64,000 nucleotides of DNA, taken from the NCBI GenBank assembly GCA_947561585.1, contig CANNZV010001852.1, positions 62,001 through 126,000 of the forward strand. The letters are read 5' to 3'. Both the position numbers and the translations under genes were made by a program. The notes beneath the pieces are model-generated. The model was not told where the DNA came from. It was given only the letters and a program-made list of their open reading frames with translations, and did no database searches. Shown here one piece after another: positions 34,703 through 43,600 of the stretch (position 1 is the stretch's first letter; the number at the start of each line of letters is the position of its first letter). The DNA comes from Caprella mutica (taxonomy: Eukaryota > Arthropoda > Malacostraca > Amphipoda > Caprellidae).

Positions 34703-35258
34703 AGCTTCGTTGATACCCGCTGAAAAGGGTATCAACACAGTACATAGAATAGTATAGTACCCCAGTTACATGTATTATTCAAATTTATTCTCGGTAGGCT
34801 GTGACGTCATGTATGTAAACAAGAGGTCACGTCATAGTAAACAGAATTGCTGTGGGTCACGTGGAATAGAGAATTAAGATGGCGGCCAACGCGACCGATC
34901 TGACTAATGATCTAATTATCTTAAATAAATCGTCTTCTTCAAGACTAAAAATTTGTTACTATTTTGGGTGTAAAAAGACCAGTAGCAATTTCATCAACAG
35001 TCATTTTTTAATTTTCGTCCGTATGACTATAAAGATTAGATAAAAGCATGCGGTAATGTGGAATTAAAAAAAATATCACTGAAAACGTTATTTAACAAAA
35101 GTTGGGTGTGTTGCAGCCATCTTTTGTGTTTGTACTGTACGTACAAACGTACGCACCATTGTTGACATGTGACGTCACAGCCTACCGGGACACGCGTAAT
35201 ATCCCCCCTATAGCTCTGGGATACTATATATTCTCTGTACTGTGGTATCAACGAAGCT
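34703..35258 (+). other. LINE-1 3' stem-loop, split by a MITE
   Basis: AGCTTCGTTGATACCC (34703-34718) is perfectly complementary to GGGTATCAACGAAGCT, formed by 34727-34728 plus 35245-35258 once the MITE and one TSD copy are removed. The loop is GCTGAAAA. A 16-bp perfect stem near the 3' end is the kind of structure LINE reverse transcriptases recognise in their own RNA. Function is inferred. Confidence 0.7.
34736..35244 (+). mobile_element. P-superfamily MITE with THAP remnant, copy 2
   Basis: 509 bp, same family as 23604-24109, with TSD GTATCAA (34729-34735 and 35245-35251). The THAP remnant at 34879-35135 shares the frame slip of copy 1. It has in addition lost the second zinc Cys (CYYF instead of CYYC) and gained one codon. 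Confidence 0.8.
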
Positions 35259-35320
35259 ACATCTTGATTTTGTTTCACTGATTTTTCGATGAGCAAACTT
35301 AAATAATCCGTAATTTAGTT

Positions 35321-35815
35321 ATAAACAACGGCGTGCTCGCTCTCGGCGCAGTGTAGGGGAACTTTGAAAGGTTGCTTTCAAGAAGAGGGTAATTTTTGTT
35401 ATTAAATTTGTATTTACATTTTTCTCTTGTAACTATTTTTAATCAGAAGTTTCCAGGCAACACGGAAAACAAGCTTGTTTTTCTACCTGCTTTAGGGCTG
35501 GATCCTGAGGACTCCTCCCAAAGTCCCAATCTGGAAAAGAAGAAGAAGTGTAGGGGAACACTGCGCCGTAGGGAACAGTGTAGTAAATAATTCAAATGTG
35601 TGTATGAATGAAATGTTTGTGTCCTGTCTCCTGTGTGTTTGAGTATAGTTATGTATCCAATATATGTGTGTTTCTTTGTTTTTAATATTCGGTGTGGGTA
35701 TATGTGAGAGATATTTAACATTGTATGTTATATGTGGAGAAAATATTCTAAATAGAGTTTATATTCATATGTCATGTTTTTACTGATTCTTTGAATATCT
35801 TTTTAGAATTTGATA
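35321..35815 (+). other. Possible terminal exon, otherwise non-coding
   Basis: A pyrimidine-rich stretch ending TTTTTAATCAG (to about 35448) precedes an open segment reading KFPGNTENKLVFLPALGLDP and then a Lys/Arg-rich end, with stop at 35588. This looks like an acceptor site and a last exon, but I do not recognise the protein and see no partner exon. It could also be a transposon fragment. Confidence 0.2.
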
Positions 35816-35823
35816 GCTGTATG

Positions 35824-36067
35824 CCAGTTTGTATTTAGTGCACTGAACTCCTCTGACTTTTTCAAAAATCTGAGAAATAGCTGCCAACATTTTTCATCAA
35901 TTTGTCTAGTCCTCCAACATTTTTTCAGTTTCTCCTCCAAAAATTAATGGTAACATAGGAATTAATAGCTAAATATCCTCCGACATTGCAGGAATTTTTT
36001 TATTTGAGAAATTATATCTCCGAATCTCCCGAGATATCATTGGAATTTACCACCAAATACAATCTGG
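35824..36067 (+). mobile_element. CCAGT-end MITE, copy 1 (8-bp TSD)
   Basis: 244 bp, CCAGTTTGTATTTAG to CAATCTGG. TSD GCTGTATG is perfect at 35816-35823 and 36068-36075. It suggests a hAT-type transposase; there is no coding content. Confidence 0.85.
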
Positions 36068-36374
36068 GCTGTATGCTAGTTTGCCTGTGTGTTTGTTTAT
36101 GGAATATTATCAATTTTAATTCAAAAAATTCAAGCATTAATACATTTTTATCTCATCATTCTCATGCAAATTTCCCTTGAATCTCATGCAAGTTTCTATG
36201 CGTAAGTTTTATTTTAGCTTTATTTTATTTTTGAAAATTTAATTTGAAAGTAAATAAGATTTTAATCTGTATCTGTTTAATATAACTTTTTTTTAAAAGA
36301 AAAGGACTCTGATGAACGGTAGACTTCTTTATCTGGACCCTGTCACCCTGACTTTGTCTTGGCCCAGATGCCAG

Positions 36375-36610
36375 CCAGTCTGTATTTGGTCCACAAAATT
36401 CCACTGACTTTTTGAAAAAGCTGAAAAAATCCACCATAAATTTCCAGTAATTTGGCTGATCCACCAACATTTTACCCATTTTTCCACCGAAAATTAATGG
36501 TAACATAGGAGTAAATAGCAAAAAATCCACCGACTTTGCCAGAATATTATTTTCAATGGAGAAAAATTCCACCGACATGTTGGTGGAATTTACCACGAAA
36601 TACAGACTGG
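36375..36610 (+). mobile_element. CCAGT-end MITE, copy 2 (8-bp TSD)
   Basis: 236 bp, CCAGTCTGTATTTGG to CAGACTGG. TSD GATGCCAG is perfect at 36367-36374 and 36611-36618. Confidence 0.88.
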
Positions 36611-36772
36611 GATGCCAGACAGCAATTTAAGATAAAAGTGACTAAAAATCATAATGGGAGTGCTAATATACATAGCATTACTCCAGATTACAAGTCATAC
36701 AAGGCGCAAAAATATGTATAAAAATAATGTTATCAACATTTTGGACCTTTAAACCCTAATTTCTGAACATAT

Positions 36773-37225
36773 GGTGCGTTGTGATGAAGAACTCGAAGGT
36801 CGTCCCTCAATTCTACGAGAACAAACCGTTCCTGTGATGAAGAACGTTTGTCAAGTTCGTGGAACTCGACGACACGGTAGGTAGTACCGTAGTACGTCGA
36901 GCTGTCCCTCTTGGCAGCTGTGACGTCACAAACGTAAACAAACAAACGAATAGGGCGGGAGAAACACCTGTTCTTATTTGTAAATTAATAAAATTCATAA
37001 TTGACAAAATATTACATGTTTTGAGATTAATTGAAAATTATTTAAACCAACCAAACCAAATTATTGATTGTTAATATCCCTAATTAATTAGTGATATTAG
37101 TTCCTAAACCACGGAATCGTACACATTTGTACACATTGTAGTGGTTGCACGGGAACGCTAACCGAGGGACCGTACTTCTTACCTTGAAGGAACGTTCTTC
37201 GAGTTCTTCAGCACGGGAACGCACC
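36773..37225. mobile_element. TIR element with GGTGCGTT ends
   Basis: GGTGCGTTGTGATGAAGAACT at the left pairs with GGTGCGTTCCCGTGCTGAAG (reversed) at the right. It is about 450 bp and AT-rich in the middle. One TGACGTCA palindrome lies at 36921. No TSD is recognised and there is no coding content. Confidence 0.55.
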
Positions 37226-37322
37226 TAGTTGGGTAAGGTAGGTAGGGAGCAATTCATTTCCTCACCACACCACACTGACCACTTTCTTGCCAAACTTCAA
37301 AAGGTAGACACGTGAACTGTGT

Positions 37323-37549
37323 CCAGGTTGTATTTGGTGGTAAATTCCAATGATATCTCGGGAGATATTCAATTTCTCGAATAAAAAAATTCCTCCAATG
37401 TCGGAGGATATTTAGCTATTGATTCCTATATTATCATTAGTTTTTGGAGGAGACAGTGAAAAAATGTTAGAGGACTAGACAAATGTTGGCAGCTATTTCT
37501 CAGATTTTTGAAAAAGTCAGAGGAGTTCAGTGCACCAAATACAAACTGG
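37323..37549 (-). mobile_element. CCAGT-end MITE, copy 3 (8-bp TSD)
   Basis: 227 bp in reverse orientation, CCAGGTTGTATTTGG to CAAACTGG. TSD AACTGTGT is perfect at 37315-37322 and 37550-37557. Confidence 0.88.
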
Positions 37550-37943
37550 AACTGTGTAACTACATACCTAGTTAGTTCAATTAATTTGGTTGGAGAATGG
37601 AGAAAAGGCATTTCCTGGCATAAGTAAAGACCTGAAAATCATTTTTAGTGTGAACAAAAAATAGGGTCCATACAATTACCGGAATGGACCATGAATTACT
37701 TGAACGCCATGTTACAGAGTCAGAGTACTGAGAGTATGTCAGTTAAAGCCAATTAATTGGCTTAGGTAGATTTCAAAAGGTCAAAACTCAGATATGTCTA
37801 ACAGTCTAATTGGCTTAAAATTTTGAATTAATTCCTATGTTACCATGTTAATTTTGGCTTGAAATCTTCAAAAAATGAGCCAAATTGGCTTGGGTCAGAA
37901 TTTTTTTGAATTTTTGGCTCAAAAATTGGCTTTCTGAAACATC

Positions 37944-38522
37944 CCAGTCTGTATTTGGTGCACAAAATTCCACTGACTTTTTGAAAAAGCTGAGAAAATC
38001 GGTCCATAAATTTCCAGTAATTTGGCGTACCCACCCAGAGTGGAATAATAACTCATTTCAGATTGACTAGTAACTCTGTTAGGAATTTAGAATGAATAAT
38101 AATTACTCATTTTAACCCTAAAAAATGCAGAAATCAGTAAATTATTCTATAAATTTCAACTTCGCAGTGAAAACTAATGTAAAATAAGTCATTTAAGCTT
38201 CACAATTGGGCTTGTTGTGATGATAAACATCACTAATGGGAATGTATAAAGTTAGGAGTAACTCTGTTAGAATTTATGTTTTCCAGTCTGGGTACCCACC
38301 AACATTTTGCACATTATTCCACCGATAATTAATGGTAACATTAAATTCCAATGATATGTCGGGAGATATTTAATTTCTCTAATAAAAAAAATCCTGCAAT
38401 GTCGGGAGATATTCCACTGACTTTTTTAACTATTAATTCCTATATTACTATTAATTTTTGGAAGTGAAACTGGAAACTGGAAAAAAAAGTCAGAGGAGTT
38501 CAGTGCACCAATTACAAACTGG
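37944..38522. mobile_element. CCAGT-end MITE, copy 4, hybrid with nested element
   Basis: The left half matches copy 2 and the right half matches copy 3 (reverse orientation), with no flanking TSD. It looks like a recombinant of two copies. A different element is nested at 38035-38291. Confidence 0.55.
38035..38291. mobile_element. 257-bp element nested in the CCAGT MITE
   Basis: The ends are CCAGAGTGGAATAATAAC and, reversed, CCAGACTGGAAAACAT. An 8-bp TSD GTACCCAC lies at 38027-38034 and 38292-38299. Confidence 0.8.
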
Positions 38523-39386
38523 GTGGTACCATGTTACAAAGGCTGAACCCAGGAAATAAAGCATCAATGTTTTAAAGTATGAACAAAGTGGCCAGTATAT
38601 TGGCGACTTTTGAGGGTTTTTTAAATAAGATGGAAAACCTGTAAATAACAAGTAAATCACACAGTCACACCTAAAATAGTCTCAAGATATAAACATGTAT
38701 CAGGCATGAAGAATAAGAATGTTTCAAAGTGAAAAATCTTCAGTTCTTCACTAGGAAGCCAAATTTCTCCTTTAAAGTATCTTAAATGTGTGATCCATTT
38801 TCATTTTCTCACTAAACTGGCGACTTTCCTGCCACACTATAAAACATGGTAAAGCACGATTGTGAGTTATTTTGAGCCCCTCAATTGCAAATGATGAGAA
38901 ATATCTATTTTCTCCTTTGCTACAATGGAGAGAAATTTGGTGATTTTTGGAGAGAGATGGAAAGACAAATAGAGAGTTTATGAGCCAGAGCCACACTGTT
39001 TTACTTGACCTAGCTGGAAAATTGTAAGCCAATTTTTGAACCAAAAATTCTTGAGCCATGCCAATTTGGCTCATTCATTCAATTTTGTTGAAGATTTCAA
39101 GCCAAAATTATCATAGGAATTAATTAAATAAAATCAGGGTCCGTAACCGTCCGCTAACTTTACTTGGTTAAATTCTGGTCCGTTATCTTTACTAGCTTCA
39201 TTACTGGTCCGTTAACTTCACTTGTGTAGCGGCAGAATCAAACAATAGACTTGTGCAAGTTTTTTATTTGCATCCAACCTCAATATGACAAGTACATGAG
39301 AATACTTCCATAGCCATGCGCTAGATGTGCTTTGAAGATACACAATGATAAGGCAGGTAATTATTAATAAATAAACAATGCGGGCT
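38523..39386. other. Non-coding, repeat-derived sequence
   Basis: No gene. 38800-39000 (containing TGAGCCAGAGCC and GGAGAGAGATGG) is an inverted relative of 48120-48250. 39130-39230 holds TGGTCCGTTAACTT-like short repeats that recur near 48040-48120. Confidence 0.45.
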
Positions 39387-40514
39387 AGCGAAGAAAGTGA
39401 ATATAGTGAATTTTAAATGTAAAGTTTATAAATAAATTTAAGACAAATCATCCTTCATATTTATTCATATAAGCACTCTACAGTTAATTTAGATAAGTTA
39501 GGTTTAAGAGGTTTTTAACTGGATCACAAAAGACAAGGGCTATTGAGCAGTTTAGCAAAACAGGTACAAAGGACTTCATAAAGAGCAATATGTCCCATAA
39601 ATGCGCCGCCACAACTTCCGATCTCTCATGTTGGTGGGATTCACAGACACTCCACCTCCAACCTCCACTCTTCACTGTCCCAACAGATCTAAAATGAGAT
39701 GAATTGATGAGTGTTAAGTCAGGAATAAATCACTGGTTCGATAGTTCCACCCAACCAATCATGTACAAATTATTTAATCATTCAAAACGAATCAATGAGA
39801 ATTATTATCATTGATCATTTTTTATATCAGCAGTAAGTAACTTTTCAAAGTGAAAGTAATTTTTAATCAAGTAATTTTTAATCAAGTAATTTTTAATCAA
39901 GTAATTTTTAATAGAGTAATTTTTAATCAATGTTCTTTTAAACCTATTGCATATGAAAGGGTTGCTAGATTTTAACCGATTGTCCATACGGCTCACCTTA
40001 AAACAAACTCCTTTGTCGCAGCGTCCATCCTGATCTCCAGACTCCCTCCATCGCCTCCCCAACCCCTCTTCTTTTCTCACTCCATTCCAATGTTAAAACC
40101 AGCCATTAACATTCTAAAACCAGCCATTAACATCAGGTGCATGGTAGCGACCTTAGAAGTGATACGATGAAAAGAGCAAGTTTAGTAGCGGTTCCTCATA
40201 ATTCGTTAATGGTCGGTGATATGGCAGTAAACGAAGATATCGCTTTTCACCCTACTTTCCAATTAGTAAAAGTGAGCCTTGTAACTGTGTGTACTGCTGG
40301 TGAGGTCTAGTGCAGGACTGCCTGTTGAAATAAACTCAGGTGCGACATATTAATTTTTGCTGGAGGACCAAATCAGGTGATACCATATGAACTGGTCGTC
40401 CAGCAACACTTTCAAATTAATTTAAATAGTATTGATTTAATTTAAAAAGTCTATTGATAAATAAATGCATATAATAAAGTGGAAAAACAAAACCAGTGTT
40501 TATTTTTTTTCAAT
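39387..40514 (-). repeat. BEL 3' LTR
   Basis: 1128 bp. It contains five units of a 15-bp repeat (GTAATTTTTAATCAA) at about 39855-39930, against seven in the other LTR. A 63-codon frame inside is an LTR frame, not a gene. Confidence 0.95.
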
Positions 40515-40532
40515 CTGGCCCCCCCGGAAAGG
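40515..40532 (-). other. BEL polypurine tract
   Basis: On the minus strand CCGGGGGGGCCAG lies immediately before the 3' LTR, the expected priming site for plus-strand synthesis. Confidence 0.6.
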
Positions 40533-40683
40533 CGTAAAATACAAAGTTTAACTATTTATATTTCAACAAGAATAAAAATGTACAAATTTGAAAACATAAA
40601 TAGGATCTAATCTACAAGAACAAAGAACAATTTTATTTAACTTCAACACATTATATACACTATTTACAGTTACTCAATAGTCA

Positions 40684-43600
40684 TTAATCTTGACTATCGA
40701 GTATTCTCTTATTACGCTCAGCACACTTTAATGCTGCTCTCCTTTTAGCTTTCACTCGCATCTTACTATCTACTGGTAAAACTGATCCAGAAAGGTTTTC
40801 CAATCTACCCTTTACAAACAGAATAACAGAAGAGATGTCTCTATTGACCACTGACTTGTTGCCTTTTAGCAGCTTGACTCCCGTAGTCTCTTGTAATGAG
40901 TTCACTGTAACTTGCAATACTTTACCTAACTGATAATTCGCAGGTTTCACAAAGTCATCGTTAATTAGTACAATATCACCTATTTCAATATTCTGATGAG
41001 TTACTGGAATGAATTTACCTTTGGATTTAGTTGCTTGATCAATTAGGCCATAAAGAATCTCAGTAGCGTAAAATTCTCTTATTCTACTTTTTATGGTGAT
41101 CAATTTATTCCCATCTTCGTCGGCAAAATCAGAAAATGAATCTGGTTCGCATGTGTTAGTTACCTCGAATACTGGTAACTCGTACCCAAACTTAAGTATT
41201 TCTGGTGTCAACACCAAACCTATTTCATCCAAGTTGGACTCTCTCAACGAAGATATCCCAGTTATAGGACGTTTATTAGCAAAAGACACACACTGATTTA
41301 TTACATTACAAAACTTGACAAATTCAATAGTGCTATTCCTAATAGAACCCTGAACTAATCGCTTCATTAGGCTCACAGAGTTCTCAATCATACCCCCAAT
41401 ACCTCTATTTAAAGATCCTGGGGGATATTGTTCGAAAGTACAACTTTTAATTCCATACTCATCAAGATAAGATTTCACTTCCAATGAATTGAAAAATCTG
41501 TCAAACTGACTGAAACCTGAAGTGAAGTTCGACCCTTCATCTGATATTACTCGCTCTGGCAACCCATATGCGTATATATGATTCTGAAATGCGAGTACAA
41601 AATGTTCCGTTGACAAACTAATCACTACCTCTACGTTTATGGTTTTGCTCCATACACATTTGAAAACAACCCCGTAGACTTTAGTTTTGACCCCGCCATA
41701 AATAGTGTTAAAGGGACCGAAACAATCTATGAAACATGTTGAAAATAATCGCTTGCCAGGTTCAACATTCCAACTTTTGTAGTCATTTGCATTAGTTTTA
41801 ACAGTACGAGAGTTGAATCTCTTGCAATGGTAGCAATGCCTAAGTATATTTTTAACGGCTGAAAATGGCTTACAAATAAAGTATGTAGCCTTCAATTGAT
41901 GAATTAGAAAATATTTCCCGCAATGATTGTATTTCTCATGGTAATCCAGTACCACCAATCTAGTAAAATCACCCTCTTTACTCAGTAATATTGGATGTTT
42001 GGTAGAAGAGGTAGTCTTTAAGTTACAGAACTTACTTTTAACCCTCAAAATACCGTCATCACTCAATACAACATTCATTTGTGATATCAATGGTGGCATT
42101 TTGGATTTATATTTATTCTTAGATTCCAAAAATCTAAAAATATCTGGAAAGCATTTCCTTTGATCTAATCTCAATACTTGCCTTAAATTCTGATCTCTAT
42201 CAAACACATCTCTCTCACTACAAGCCAAATTAATCTTACGTTTAAGTTTATACACAAACAATTTTACTTTCGTAAGTACTCTGACTGCTTTAGCGAGCGA
42301 TGAAAATCTACCAAGATCTAGAATAGTTTCCCCCTCATTTGTATAGTTTTCTATGCCTACAGCAGCAACAGAAAACGTTGGAAGCTCATCGTTATTTAAA
42401 TGTTGATTAGGAATTAGTAGCCAATCAAAACTATCCTCAAATTGTTCACATTTAAATATATCAGGACCACAAATAAAGTTACTCTTATTAAATTTATTTG
42501 GGGAAATAAATCTGGTTACCAAATCAGCTGTATTTACGTCTGTCCCGATATGGCTGAACTTCACCAACACGCAATCATTAGAATATTTAACAATTTTAGA
42601 AATGCGATTATTAATGAATACGCTTCTTTTTTGAGTTTTACCTTGTTCAATTTCATGTTTAGCTATCCAACTCAGAGCAATGTTAGAATCAGTAAGAACA
42701 TACGTATTACATACATTCCTACCATTAGCAACTAATGAACAATAAATTTCTCTAACTTTAGCTGTAGCATATTCCAGTGCACATAATTCGAGAACAGGCA
42801 TAGTTCTAGCTCTCATCGAGGCATCTAGAACGTTATTGTGCGAGATCAAATAATGTAAAGTATTGTCAGTTTCATTTTTAATGTAAATTACTGCACCAAT
42901 AAAGTCTTTACTCGCATCGCTTAAAGAGATAAGACTATATTTAGACTCACGTGTTCCAATAAACCTTGGAATAGCTGGGGGTTCGTATTCGTTGGCTTGC
43001 TTCGCTATGAGTCTCCATTCATGCAGTTTCGCCTGGGAAAGCCTTGCATCCCACTTACACTTAACATCCTTCTGTAACTCCTGCAGGAAAACTTTACTCC
43101 TATTCAGAATTGGAATGTTAGAATTCTGTAAATCGAAGGCAGTTTTTAACGTGCACATTATTTGTCGTTTGGTATTAGCTTCCAAATTTAGATTAAATTT
43201 TGTGGAACTTATAGTGTCATTTACTCTATCCCACTTCATACCCAACAGCTTAACTTCTTTCTCAGTTTCACAATCTTGTCTAATGTCAAGATCACTCTGG
43301 AAATTAACATTATTACATACAAACTGCTGCAAAGGAAAACCATTAATGTTAAATATTTCAACTGCAGAGTCATAAGAGTAATTCAGTTCATCTAATGAGT
43401 TACAACCAATACTGAAATTGTCTACATAACTTCCTCTGAAAATTCTATCTTTCAAGTCTCTTAATTGAATATCATTCTCCTCCTCATTAATCAGAATCTT
43501 CCTCAAACAACAGTGAAGCAAGTAAGGAGAGACATTCATACCAAAGACTATGCGGTTACATTTATACACTACTGGAGTATAATCTCCGTCAGCAATATTT

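Larger units (their letters stand above)
17913..35320 (+). mobile_element. LINE-1: 5'-truncated non-LTR retrotransposon split by nested insertions
   Basis: Remaining pieces in order are 17913-19115, 23335-23384, 29164-29841, 30436-30977, 31997-32184, 33142-33425, 34602-34735 and 35252 to about 35320, together about 3.1 kb. The protein reading is consistent across the gaps: ...MRDRIED (19115), then QINKNEMRKGEEMELT (23335-23384), then PGGINVDNLFVL (29164 on), then the RT palm, then NVLIGKNYWKGVVLP across 29841/30436, then WGEESVECRLCG across 30977/31997. The 3' UTR is rich in AAGTGTTAGTGCT-like repeats (33250-33425) and ends in a strong stem-loop. The clade is not assigned. Confidence 0.85.

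Noticed and set aside
39484..40080. Identical short ORFs at 39484-40080 and 46438-47064
   Set aside because: They lie in the two BEL LTRs; duplication of the LTR explains them. The Ile/Lys-rich repeat peptide is the 15-bp LTR minisatellite.
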